Source: Pontederia crassipes (lineage: Eukaryota > Streptophyta > Magnoliopsida > Commelinales > Pontederiaceae). From it: a stretch of DNA of 64,000 nt. A model generated the notes under the pieces. It was given only the letters and a program-made list of their open reading frames with translations. It was not told the origin of the DNA and did no database searches. Below are positions 47,239 to 58,880 of the stretch, piece by piece. Made by a program: the position numbers and the translations under genes. The DNA lies in contig CM060188.1 of assembly GCA_030549335.1 (NCBI GenBank), forward strand, positions 69,842,696 to 69,906,695, read 5' to 3'. Position 1 is the stretch's first letter. Each line of letters opens with the position of its first letter.

Positions 47239-48801
47239 CTAAGTAGAGGTCTTACCGAATAGATGCGGGAACTCTTGGCGCATCTCTGATTCGAGTTCCC
47301 ATGTGGCTTCATTGCCGTGGTGATAACGCCAGGCCACCCTGACCATGGGCACATCTTTATCCTTCTGGCGCTGTATCTTCCGCTCCACTATATGAGTCGG
47401 ATACTCCGCGAAGGTCAAATCTGCAACTAGATTTGACTCTTCGATCCGTAAGACATTAGCAGCATCGTGCTTGTACTTCTTCAGCATGGAGACATGGAAC
47501 ACATTATGCACTCACCCATAGGAAGGTGGCAATGCTAGCCTGCAAGCTGCTTCACCTACTAACTCGAGTACCTCAAAGGGTCCCACATACCGAGGGCTGA
47601 GCTTCCCTCACTTACTGAACCTCATAACTCCTTTCATAGGAGACACCTTCAGCAAAATCTGATCACCAGCCTGAAAGATCTGCTCACGTCTGCCCTTATC
47701 CGCATGACTCTTCTGCCTGCCCTGAGCTGTCTTCATCCTCTGCTTGATCAGCTCTACCTTCTCAGCATACTCTACAGCCTCCTTCACCTCTTCCTTGCTC
47801 ATGATCTTCTCACCTACTTCACCCCAATGAGCGGGTGAACGATAAGGTCGACCATATAAAGCCTCGAAGGGCGTCATGTCGATACTGGAGTGGTAGCTGT
47901 TATTATAAGCAAACTCGATCAGGTGGATATGCTCATCCCAACTACCCTGCCAATCCAGTGCACAAGCTCGCAACATGTCCTCCAGTGTCTGTATAGTCCT
48001 CTCAGACTGCCCATCGGTCTGAGGGTGGAAAGCGGTGCTGAAATTCAACCTGGTGCCAAAGGCCTCCTGCATGCTCCTCCAAAATCTGACAGTGAATCTG
48101 GGATCTCGGTCTGAAACAATCGATGCCGGAATGCCATGTAGTCTAATCACCTCCCTAACATACAAGTCCAATAAGCTCTCCACCGACTGCTTCTACCGGA
48201 TGGGGATGAAGTGCGCTGCCTTAGTGAATCTATCCACCACCACCCATATGACATCATGACCCTTCTTAATCCTGGGCAGATTGGATACAAAATTCATAGT
48301 GATATTATCTCACTTCCACTATGGGACATCTAGAGACTTCAACTTCCCGTAAGGCCTCTGTTGCTCGATCTTCACCTGCTAGCACACTAGACATTTGGAC
48401 ACGTACTCAGCTATCTCCCTCTTTATGCCCGACCACCAGTAGCTGCGCTGCACATCCTTGTACATCTTCGTGCTGCCCGGATGGATAGCAAATTCGGACT
48501 TATGGCACTCATCCATAACCTCCCGTCTGATGGTGACATCTGTGGGAACCCATAACCTGTCCCTATACCGTATCCCTCCATCTACAGATACCTGGAAGTC
48601 CTTCGGTTCCTGCTGGCATCTCTTCATCACCTTCTGATATTCCGGATCCTCCTTCTGGGCGACTATGATCCTGTCAATCATACTAGGCGTCATCTTATGC
48701 ATCATCCATATCGCTCCATTGGTGCCAAGTCTGGGACACCACTGGTCTAACTCCTGCAACATCTCATACTCCCGTACTCGGATGTAGGCTAAGGAACCTT
48801 C
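47239..48801 (-). pseudogene. Gypsy integrase and chromodomain-like tail
   Basis: From right to left on the minus strand: HHCC zinc-binding region (HPGSTKMYKDVQRSYWW, then KCLVC at about 48385), core with [28 protein letters not shown] and [17 protein letters not shown] (48010-48060), substrate-end text [12 protein letters not shown], then VHNVFHVSMLKKY and a tail with VRVAWRYHHGNEATWELE. The catalytic D-D-E positions can be read. In-frame stops lie at 48379-48381, 48319-48321, 48310-48312, 48193-48195, 47608-47610 and 47512-47514, and another at 48802-48804 separates it from RNase H. The domain is otherwise continuous in one frame. Integration function is therefore lost in this copy. Confidence 0.9.
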
Positions 48802-50340
48802 CTACTTCCTGCTCAGTGCGTCGGCCACTGAATTTGCTTTATTAGGGTGGTAATTAATAGCAAATTCGTAGTCCTTCAACAATTCCAACCATTGGCGCTG
48901 CCTCATATTAAGATCTTTCTGATCAAAGATGTATTTGAGACTCTTATGATATGTAAAGATCTCAAAAGTCTCTCCATAAAGATAATGCCTCCAGATCTTC
49001 AAAGCAAAAATTATAGCAGCTAGCTCCAAATCATGAGTGGGATAGTTCACTTCATGCTTCTTCAACTGACGCGAAGCATAGGCCACCACCTTACCATGCT
49101 GCATGAGTACGCACCCTAAGCCTGTCCCGCACGCATCGCTGTAAACTACATATCCTCTGCTGCCTGTGGGAATGGTGAGAACAGGCGCTGATGTCAGACG
49201 ATCCTTCAGTGTCTGAAAGCTCTGCTCACACTTGTCGGACCAGATAAACCTCTCAGCTTTCTTCGTGAGGTTTGTGAGTGGTGCTGCAATCTTGGAGAAG
49301 TCTCTGATGAACCTCCTGTAGTAGCCTGTCAGTCCTAGAAAGCTGCGGATCTCTGATGCATTCTTCGGCCTCGCCCAATTGGTCACTGCTTTTACCTTCG
49401 CAGGATCCACCGAAATGCCCTTCTTGGATACTATGTGTCCAAGAAACATGATCTTCTTTAGCCAAAATTCACATTTGGAGAGCTTGTCGTACAACTTGTG
49501 TTGACGTAGAGTCTCCAACACTATCCTGAGATGCTCCCGATGCTGTTTTGGGCTGGACGAGTAAATCAGGATGTCATCCACAAACACAATGACGAACTGG
49601 TCTAAGTAGGGCCTGAAGATCCTGTTCATCATGTCCATGAATGCTGCAGGAGCATTCGTCAGTCCAAATGGCATCACTAAAAACTCATAGTGACCATACC
49701 TAGACCGAAAAGCTATCTTCGGTATGTCCTCCTCGGTAACTCTCAACTGATGATAGTCGCTCCGCAGATCGATCTTGGAGAAGACTGATGCCTTGGACAA
49801 CTAATCAAAGAGATCATCAATGCGAGGCAAGGGATACTTATTCTTCACCGTCACCTTGTTAAGCATCCTGTAATCAATGCAAAGCCGCATTGAACCATCC
49901 TTCTTCTTCACGAACAGTACAGGTGCTCCCCATGGCGAGACACTTGGCCGAATGAAGCCCTTGTCTAACAGTTCCTGGATCTGCTTCTTCAACTCATGAA
50001 TCTCAGTAGGTGCCATGCGGTACGGTGCCTTGGAGATGGGTGCGGTGCCGAGTAGAAGATCGATCTTGAAGTCCACTTCACGCCTCGGTGGTAGTCCTGA
50101 AGTATCTTCAGGGAAAACATCTGAAAACTCACGCACTACATCTATCTGTTGTAGTGCGATGGCTGGTGCATCACTCTTCACTACACTTGCCAAGTAGGCA
50201 TAGCATCCCTTCTGGATCATATTCTGAGCCTTCGTAACCCAGACGATCACCTTCTTATTCTCCGACGGAGTACCCCTGATGACTATTTTTGGCTTGCCCT
50301 GTGCACCTATTATGATCTTCTTCTGTTTGTAATGTAGAGC
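48802..50340 (-). pseudogene. Gypsy reverse transcriptase-RNase H
   Basis: RT runs about 50075-49560 with [64 protein letters not shown] and the active-site box [10 protein letters not shown]. The connection has [19 protein letters not shown]. RNase H follows ([37 protein letters not shown]) and ends SVADALSRK. One TAG at 49801-49803 splits RT after DDLFD. Two residues depart from the family norm: RSDYHQ in place of RSGYHQ, and TYHKSLKY in place of TDHKSLKY in RNase H. The remaining catalytic aspartates are present. Confidence 0.93.
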
Positions 50341-50358
50341 TGCATCATGGTAAGAAAG

Positions 50359-50676
50359 TTAGTCCATCCCTAGAATAACATCGTAGTCCACCATCGGTAT
50401 GACGATGAGATCTGTAGAAAAATTCCTCTTCTCTACGGTGATAGGTACATTCGGGATGTACTTGGCCGCGTGAAGATCTCCCATGGGGGTGCTCACCCTC
50501 ATGGCATGAGGCATCTGCTGCAAAGGCAAGTTAAGAGCTTGGGCGCACGACTCTAAAATAAACGAGTGTGTGGCCCCTAAGTCAAGCAAGATAATAGTAG
50601 ACACACCAGCAATAGGAAGAGTACCTCTGATAATGTCATTATCAGTCTGCTCCGCATGTGCCTCCATGTGATGCAC
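50359..50676 (-). pseudogene. Gypsy aspartic protease
   Basis: Contains LLDLGATHSFI, where most family members have DSGATHSF. The serine after the catalytic aspartate is leucine here (TTA). ILGMD near the end is followed by TAA (50359-50361) where tryptophan of GMDWL is expected. Protease activity would be lost. Confidence 0.88.
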
Positions 50677-50689
50677 CCTGCCCTGGGCT

Positions 50690-51996
50690 ATAGGGTTTGC
50701 ATCTCCTGCGCCCCCGTTGTCATGACCTCTCCTAGCAGGCTGAGGGCAGTTTCGGACAAAATGCCCGAAATGTCCGCATAGGATGCACGCACATGTCCTC
50801 TTGCGGCATTCGCCGTCATGAAATCGCTCACAATGTGGGCAACGAGGCCTCGGTGGAACTACTGGCGCTGGTGGCTGAGGCTGACGTGGAGGAGGTGGTA
50901 GCTGTCTCAGAGGCTATTATATGAAACGTGAGTTAATTATCACGCTTTAACATACTCTTAGTTAATATTTTTAAGTTTTTATACCTGTTGTTGTGCTGGT
51001 GCTGGACGATGAGGAGGTGGAGCATAGCGATGGGCCTCTCTCTGATGGTAAGGCCTGTAGCGGCGATCGCGACGATCATCCCTCCTGAATGGTCGGTGAT
51101 CTTCGATCCGAAATCGCTATGGGTCCACTGGCCTGACTGGTGCTACAGGTGCTCTTGCCTTGCGCTCCGCCTGGTCCTTCTCCATGCGAATGGCTAGTCT
51201 CACCGCCTTCTCTAAGGTATCACTGTCCCCAGTAAGGACTTCGGTCTTCAGATCCGGTCGTAGGCCATTGATGAACTTGTTTGCCCTTATGCGTCCTTCA
51301 AACGGCATAGGGCAATATTGCTCCAGCATGACAAACTCTGTATGGTACTCCCTCACTGTCATGGTCCCCTGAACGAGTGCTAAAAAGTCCTCATGCTTGC
51401 TTTCCCGATCGTGAACAGGAGTGTATCACTCTGCAAAAGCCAACTTAAACTCCTCCCATAAAATCTCTTCTTCCTCTAGTCCCCTGAACCTGGAGGCTCT
51501 GGTGGTCTTCCACCAACCCATGATAGAGTCGGTGATCAGATGAGCAGCGTATAGCACCTTCCGTTCCTCGGCACACTTCATCAGCTTAAAGTCTCGGTCC
51601 AGTGTCTCTACCCATTGTTCAGCTTTGAAGAAATCTGGCTTGCCCTCAAACTGAGGCGGATTTACCCTCAGAAATGCCTCCAAAGTATCCTCAGACACCA
51701 CCTGCCGAGGTCCCCACGTGCGACGTCGGATTGCGGGCTGGCCGCCTCCCGTCTAATTGCCCTCCAGTGGGTCAGTCTCATCAAAGAGTTCGTCCTGCGA
51801 TGGTGCTTTCGCACTGCGGCCCCGTCCTCGGCCGCGAGTGGGAGTGCGACCTCGACCACGGCTTCGTCCTCGGCCCTGCTGGGCTAAAGCCTGGAACTCA
51901 ATAATTGGGCCCTCTGGGCCTTCTGGCACCTCAGAAGCATTATATGCCGATACGGCCCCACGCTCCTGAATCCTTTCGGAGCGTGTAGACTTCTTT
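50690..51996 (-). pseudogene. Gypsy gag with zinc knuckle
   Basis: Minus strand. The N-terminal part is Arg-Gly rich (RGRGRSRGRTPTRGRGRGRS, about 51835-51890). Gag proper runs about 51700-51120 (FLRVNPPQFEGKPDFFKAEQW, MGWWKTTRASRF, TVREYHTEF, KFINGLRPDLKTEVL). Then comes a proline-rich linker interrupted by a 71-nt GT-AG segment (50914-50984), and finally a zinc knuckle CILCGHFGHFVRNC (about 50750-50790) next to a CPHC...GEC pair. Stops: TAG 51753-51755, TGA 51426-51428, TAG 51117-51119. No in-frame ATG is clear upstream of 51755, so the start is uncertain. Confidence 0.88.
50914..50984 (-). other. Candidate 71-nt intron in gag
   Basis: On the minus strand CAG|GTATAAAAAC ... CATATAATAG|CCT. 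The segment is about three-quarters A+T in a G+C-rich coding context. Gag before it is in one frame and the zinc knuckle after it in another. Removing exactly 71 nt joins them between whole codons (...QQQ then PLRQL). Read through, the segment gives a stop at its second codon. A branch-like TTAACT lies about 20-25 nt before the 3' splice site. Confidence 0.65.
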
Positions 51997-52166
51997 ATCC
52001 TTTAATCATGAAAAGAAACAATACATTAAGATCAATATCATATCATGAACATGAATTACACTCACAGTCCTCTTTTGGCGGAGAGTGTGGCGACAGCTCA
52101 GCGATAGCACATGAACCCCTCTTATACCATACCATACAATAAGACGTCAAAAGAGTCCAAACTGCG

Positions 52167-52178
52167 GCTCTGATACAA
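52167..52178 (-). other. Primer-binding site of the gypsy element
   Basis: The minus strand reads TTGTATCAGAGC, 11 of 12 bases of the initiator-Met site, a few bases inside the 5' LTR. Confidence 0.85.
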
Positions 52179-52182
52179 AAAA

Positions 52183-54099
52183 TGTAACGCCCCCAAATCG
52201 ACCAACGCCATGTGACGAGGATCTATTCGAAGGCGCTACGAAAACACTATGACATTGACTTAACTTGATCAAATCTCAAATAAAAACAAATGGCATGCCA
52301 ATAATAAGAACAATGAAGGAAAGATAGAAATATCATAAAAGAGAAAGTCCTAAATTATTACAAAGTCCATAATGACCATAAGGTCTGAATTACATCAAGT
52401 TCATAATGCGAAAATAAAGACAAAGACGATTAGGCCCTCTCTTGGTTCATGTGCATTAGCATCGCTGGTCGTGGCACACAATCTCAACACCATCACTGAC
52501 CTGGCCCTGTGGAAATCAACACAGGGGAGGAGGTCTTCCCGTAAGCTATACAGCCTAGTAGGGATTCATAAGTGTATAATGCATAACAATAATTAGCAAT
52601 TGACAGAATCAGTAATCACTTGCAATAAAATCAGATTTGAAGGCATAGGATCATTCACTTGAGATATTGATGGATACAAGAAATAGAGATCATGGATCAA
52701 TCTTGTAATCATAAAAGAGTTCAGAGATCATGGTGGATCAATAATCATGCTTTGTTCATCATGTTCATGTTACTTGTTCATGCTCTTTGTACTCTTACTT
52801 TCACTTTGCATTAGTGCCTTTTCTTGCCTTTACCTGGGGGATTTCACGCCAGAGCTGAGCCAATGGGGGATCAAGCCATGGCTAAGGGAGCGACCCTACA
52901 CATGCATAAGCTCTGACCACCACTCCCATAAATATTTTCATGCCTTGCTTACTTAATCACTTGTCACATTGTCATACTTGCATATCATGATAGGATTGGA
53001 TCATAGGATAGATAAAGATAAGATCAAGGATTCATTGTCATAACATTCCAGTCAGTAAAGAGTAACTCAATACAAGCATAAGAAGGGTATAGATCAAACC
53101 AACAATCAATTAGAAATCAATATGCAATCTGACAGATATCGATCGACCGGTCCTCTCTGGGCGGTCGACCATTTCTCGAACACCGATCGACCGATATCTT
53201 TGGATCGGTCGACCGGTTGGTCCTTACAGAAAACAGTGAACAAGTTCTACATACCGGTCGACCGATATCTCTGGATCGGTCGACCGATGCACTTAGACTA
53301 AATAGGAGCTTCTATCGATCGATCGGCCGAACGATACAAGGCTCTGGAGAGTGATCGGTCGACCGGTTTCCAAGGATCGGTCGACCGATAACCTCATCAC
53401 CGGTCGACCGATATATAGGATCGATCGATCGGTCTGCATACAAAATAGAAATCGAACAGAATGGAAATAATGATGATTTTCAATCCAGATTTGCAATCAA
53501 GGCATTCAATCAAACATTTATGCATGAAGAACTACTACAGAACATTTCTACAGTCATAAGAATCATAGAACATGCATCAAACACAAGAAGGACAATCAAT
53601 CATTCCATTTCATGCTCCTCATCAATTAAGAACACTATCCATGTAAGAACCCTAATTCTAATCAATTGATAATCATGTTATATAGGGGATTTCGATATCA
53701 TCCACCTTATTTCATGATTGATCCTAGCTTGAGCTTTCCTCTTCACCAAAAGTCACTTCTCCTTAGTGTTCTCCACCTAGATAGCATTCCCATGGAAAGG
53801 AGAAATGAGGGATGAACATAGAACTCAAAGGTTGCAGAATTGAAGATGAACTTAGCTACAAAACCTTGCTGGAGTGCTCCTTTCTTGCTGGATGAATGGC
53901 CTTAGGGAGGAAGAGAGAGGAGTGAGAGTGGAAAATGAGATGATAAGGGTGAGTTATTGCTTTTATAGTCTAATCTATGGGCTTATCATACTAATGGGCT
54001 CCTTAATTGGGCTATTGTGTTGGTCTTTTCAATTGGGTTTCATTTTATATTTCTTTTGTTTTATTTATATTTGTTTTTTTAATTGGGCTGGGTATTACA
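52183..54099 (-). repeat. 5' LTR of the gypsy element
   Basis: Starts TGTAACGCCCCC and ends GGTATTACA on the plus strand. It is almost the same as 45285-47197. Confidence 0.95.
53140..53432. repeat. CGGTCGACCG palindrome cluster, right LTR
   Basis: Counterpart of 46236-46529, with several copies differing by one base between the two LTRs. Confidence 0.9.
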
Positions 54100-54104
54100 T
54101 TAAC
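54100..54104. other. Target-site duplication TTAAC, right
   Basis: Matches 45280-45284. Confidence 0.9.
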
Positions 54105-57100
54105 TGTTGATGCAAGATATTCCAGACTTGATGAGTGAATAAGCATCGTAAGAAAAGGTGAATATTTATTTCTGTGGCCATACCACATAAATTGCAATTA
54201 GCTTAATTATAAAAGCATCTAATTATGTCCAGTGTGGGAAGTCTATCATGAAGCAATTTCCACATAAAGAAATGAATTTTGTGTTGGAGTGGAATCCTCC
54301 AAATTTTGGAGAACGATGGCCCTCCTGGTGAGGGATGTGGCTATCCTAGAGGCAAAGGTACTTGTATATGGATTTGGCTAACATCAACCCTTGGGTATCC
54401 ATAATTCAAATCCATGAAGCATCATAGATAGTAGAAGAAGAATAAATTCCAATAATTGCCTCACATAAATCTTTGCCGACATATAAGTCGAGGGTCCAAA
54501 GATCCTAATTATTATGTAAATGAAGATATGCGATTGTGAGACTGCCCATGATGATGTGGGAACTAATGAATGTAGGTTTTTTTGTCTAGAGGGGTGTCAA
54601 AGATCCATGAGTCCTTAAGCATAGACATGGATGATCCTAAACCAATTGGTGTAAGTATGATGATGTGGGAATTAATGAATGTAGGTTTTTAGGATTAGAC
54701 ACCGTGGGCTAGAGACCCCTCCCAGAGGGGAAGAGCACCATACTTTTGTTTAATCAAGTAATATGTCAAGCATGTGTTTAGCAGTTAGAGAAGTTCTGAG
54801 GTATGCCTAACCTGGCCTCATATCGATGACATTGAACTGTGCCCCATTTAATCAAGTGTGCTCCTTATTTATCTACGTTTAGTTTCTAGAAGAGACTACG
54901 CGATAATTTCTCTAAAACACAATGATGCCAGCATAGACATAAATTGGGCTTAAGGAATGAATGGGGATGGATGACAATGTTGACTTAATGAGAGTTGTTC
55001 CACCTACAATACTTACACCAACCATACATCCTTGAAGTTATACGGTCAGTAAAGTAACTTAGATTACTAATGGTGAGATTTTTGTTTGATATTGGAAACC
55101 CAGTATATTTAAAAGGAAACGTGCCTATTTTAAAATCATGTTAGTAAGGTAGGTCAGTGTCTAAGACTAAGACCTTTTGGAAGGCATAACTCATATGTTG
55201 TGGTGTTTACTCTTGAATTCGTCAAGTGCTTGAATCATTTTAATAGCTCGTGGGATGTTTTTGCAACTCTTTTTTGTTGCTACCAAGCATATGAGGAGGT
55301 CGTCGGCAAAGAACAAATGACTTAGTATAAATGTCCCCAAGGTTAAATGCATAGTGGCGTTGGAATGGACTTCCTGATTAATTACGAACGGGAAGATCTA
55401 TGTCTTAATAGGCAGGGTGATAAGGGGTCTTAACCCTCTATGGCTACAAAATGCTTTTGATCCATTGAAATTTATGTTGCATGTGAATGTAGATTATTTA
55501 ATACAAGACATAATTCATGATATGAATTGAGGAGGGAATTTCATTAAGTGAAGAACATGGTCGATAATGTGCCAAGAAACTTGATCGGAGGCTTTATCGA
55601 GGTCGGACTTAATGAGCATATGATTTAGTGGCCTTGATTTTGCGAATGAATGAGTTCTTGGGCCACAAGAATGTTATCTTGTATTGAACACCCGACGATA
55701 AAGGCAGATTGAGTGCAATCAATAAGGTCAGGAATCACAAGGTGAATTCAAGCTAGGATTTTGATAAAAAAGCAATAAATTACATTGCATACCTATATAT
55801 GTCTATAGCCCTGAGTCAGTTCAGTTTTTTATCTTTGCAATGAAAATTTGATTAGTTTCTGCCCACTTCGGTAGGAAGGTCCCGTGTTGGAAGAAGTCCG
55901 AGATGGATGAAATATTTTGGGACCTAAGATATCTCATTGAGTTGTTAGAACTCTATTGTAAATCCATTTGCTCCAGGAGCTTTGCCAAGCAACATGCCCC
56001 ACAAGGTGGACTTAGTTTCTCTGTACTTTATCAAGGCTAATAAGGTATTGCTATTGATTGGATTATGTTCCGGACGAGTAGGTCAACAGTCTATATGTAT
56101 GATAGGGCATGTGTTTGGAGTCCATAAGTTCTAGTAGTGGATTGCAAAGGTTTCGATTATTGGTCGGTCATTCGAGCACAAAACCTCATATGCATTATGA
56201 ATAGGTCCAATACGGTTAGCTTCCACACAGGTAACTTAGAAAGTTGATAGCATCTTGTGTCTAGATCACCCTGTGATAGCTACTTTGACCTAGATTTTAA
56301 CCTCCGTTTAATGTTAATTTGCCTTAGGATAGTGGCATGATGGTGATATGAATATGTTAGGCCCCAAGTTCAATGTTCCCCTCATCTAGAGCTTCAAGAT
56401 CTTGGATTTGATTCAGAATATGGCCTTGGCTTCCAAGTTACCCAACTTTTTATTATTCCAGATTAGTGTGTTTTTTATGTCATTCAAAGTTTGTTGAATG
56501 GTCCTATTAGGGTTTTCAAAGATCCAGAATCTATGAACTATGCCATTGGGTTCCTTATAGAGAGCCAAAAGTGTTTGTATTTGAACCCTTTTGGCTTCAG
56601 AGGCGCTACGAGGGAGGAGAGGTGCATGGATGGGTGCAATGTGTACCAGAGATGGTTTACAATGAAATGATTTATGTGTAGTGAATCCATGATGCCCCCG
56701 ATGGTTATTACACCACGTCAACTTAGCGCGGAGGGATATCTACTAAGCCATGAGATTGAATAAGGGATTGAAGGGATCTAATCGACCTAGACCTAGTGAA
56801 AGGTGATTTGCCTCATTTATCATCTTATTGTTACATATAGCTGAAGTCACCAACTATTGTCCAAGGCACATAATTAACATCCACATTACATAGATCATTC
56901 CACATGGAATTCCTCTTCACAAGCGAATTACTAGCATAAATGAATGAAATGAGAAAGGAAAAGTTATCGCAAGTAACCATGGAATATAGCACTTGCGAGG
57001 TGATGTGGATAGAGATCACCTGACTGTGCCAAGCTAGAATGATCCCTTAGGAGGAACCGGGGATCTCCTAGGAAATCCCCTTCCATTGTCGACCTAATCC

Positions 57101-57350
57101 ACGGATAACATGCAAGGAACAATTATGCACCGTATGTGATTTTAACAACACAATAATGTCTAGCTGATGGAGTCGAATGATTATGGACCTGACAATTCCA
57201 CGCGACAATCTTTGTAGGTTGTACTCTGAACTCTAGGGGGAGAAAGTGACTCCATTGAGTTCTACTACCTTGTTTAGGCACTTTGTGAGAATTCTTAACT
57301 TTACCTTTTTCAATGTTTTTATAATAGGACTTAATCTTGAATAAATATAA
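54105..57350 (-). pseudogene. Decayed L1-type LINE
   Basis: On the minus strand, right to left: endonuclease start KIVAWNCQV (about 57200), endonuclease text SFIYASNSLVKRNSMWNDL and VPWTIVGDFSYM (about 56835-56960), linker ENPNRTIQQTLNDIKNTL (about 56460-56520), RT with QSAFIVGCSIQDNILVAQEL and SDLDKASDQVSWHIIDHVL (about 55570-55720), the catalytic box FFADDLL (FFADD at 55299-55313), then zinc-finger-like end text (about 54200-54290). Frames are broken in many places. The gypsy element with its TTAAC duplication abuts the 3' side, so it seems to have inserted into or beside this LINE. No poly(A) tail was located. Confidence 0.85.
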
Positions 57351-57589
57351 CAACTAATATAATATATTTTGTAATTTTGAACTACAACTAATAATAAATT
57401 AATATAAAATTATTATTTTATATATCGTATAAAGTTAAACTATCCAATTCTAGTGGACTATTATTAATTTTCTATTATCAATGTAATATCGGCGATGTTA
57501 TATTATTTTATTTAAATCTAATTCACTTTTTTATTTTCATCTTTTCTTTTTATTTCCATTTATTCCTCTAATATTATATCTCGAGATAA

Positions 57590-58880
57590 AAAAATGGATC
57601 GTGTCATGTCGTGCTCGTGCTAGTCAACCCGTATTTGCTCGTGTCGCACGGCCTATTTTCGACCACACAGTCCGTTTTAGACCTCGACATAGTCCAGGCA
57701 CAGGTCGTGCGGCCCATTTTTCTTTTTTTCCTTTCAATTTGAACTTTTCCAATTTTTCATTTGCTTATCAAATTATTATTTAATATAATTAGTATTATTA
57801 ATTATTATATAATATACAACTTATAATAATTATATAGTCAAAATTTCAAATACATTAATTCATAATTATTAATTAAATAAATTTGTAAAATGAATAATTG
57901 AGTAATAACTAATAAGTTATAACCTTATACATAAAATTAATTGGTAAGTATTTAATAAATGTATACTAGTAGTATACTAGCAATAGCATAGATAGTTAAG
58001 TACTAATTTACTATATACTAAGTTATACTAAGTAAATTAGTATTTAACTATCTTATAACTAAGTTACTATATAGTATATACTAGTTATAACTAAACTAAG
58101 TTATACTAAGTAAATTAGTACTTAACTATCTTATAACTTAGTTATAACTTATATACTAATTGCTAAGTTATAACTAATTAATAAGTACTAAGTATAAGAC
58201 TATAATATTAGTAGTATAATAGTATAGACACTTAGACAGTTAAGTACTAATTTACTATATATTAAGTTATAAGATGGATTCCCGACCTTGCGTTCTAGTA
58301 TCTGCATCAAATCAAGTTATAAAATTCTATAATGAATCATGAATGCAGAATTAGGATTTTCAAATTCTCATTGAGCAAATGTGATATTATAACAATAACA
58401 TCTCTTTAAACCCATTTCGAGTGAAAATATAGCATCTCCCGAAGTGGGTCTAAAGCTGTGATAATGCTATCTCAATTACTTAATGAGAGGAGAGGAGATG
58501 GAGGAGGAGAAAAAGAGTGAGAGTGAGAGAAGGGGGAGGGAGTTCGGACGTGTTTTATAGGCGCAGAGTGGAATAAAAAAATCAGACACGACCCAGTTGT
58601 TTAAACACGGCCCGTGTTGTACTCTACATTCGTGACACCGTATATGTCCGTGAATCGCCTGTGTTCGTGTTGTCAAATCCAAACAACACGCCGTGTAATT
58701 TCAGCGTTGTCCGTGTTGGTGTGTCGTGTGTGGTCTGTGTTAATGCATGAAAAAAATAATCTCTGCTAAAATGGGTGGTGTCGTGCCAGGTCCGTATAGA
58801 TGGCCAACCCGGCACAAAATGGCACGACACAGCCCATTTTTTCGTGCGTGGGCCGTTCGGCCCGCCAAAATTCCATCTTT
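57590..58880. repeat. GTCGTGC/CGGCCC-rich flanks around an AT-rich core
   Basis: 57600-57715 and 58570-58865 share phrases such as CGTGTCG, GTCGTGC, GGCCCATTTT and CACGGCC. In plants such text is common at ends of non-autonomous DNA transposons. Between them lies an AT-rich core with inverted repeats. No defined termini or target duplication were found. Confidence 0.35.
57991..58256. repeat. AT-rich inverted repeats
   Basis: Arm GATAGTTAAGTACTAATTTA (57991-58010, extending to 58012) is followed by its reverse complement with one mismatch at 58031-58052, a perfect reverse complement at 58109-58130, and a direct near-copy at 58235-58256. The first pair could form a stem of about 22 bp with an 18-nt loop. 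Confidence 0.85.

Larger units (their letters stand above)
45285..54099 (-). mobile_element. Complete Ty3/gypsy (Tekay/Del-like chromovirus) retrotransposon, 8,815 bp
   Basis: Both LTRs (1,913 and 1,917 bp, TGTAA...TTACA ends), a perfect 5-bp target duplication, PBS, PPT and all pol domains in the order gag, protease, RT, RNase H, integrase, chromodomain-like tail are present on the minus strand. By eye the LTRs differ at roughly 2 % of positions plus one replaced patch, so insertion is fairly recent. At least eleven in-frame stops make it non-autonomous now. Clade placement rests on the C-terminal text (VHNVFHVSMLKKY, WRYHHGNEATWELE). Confidence 0.95.
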
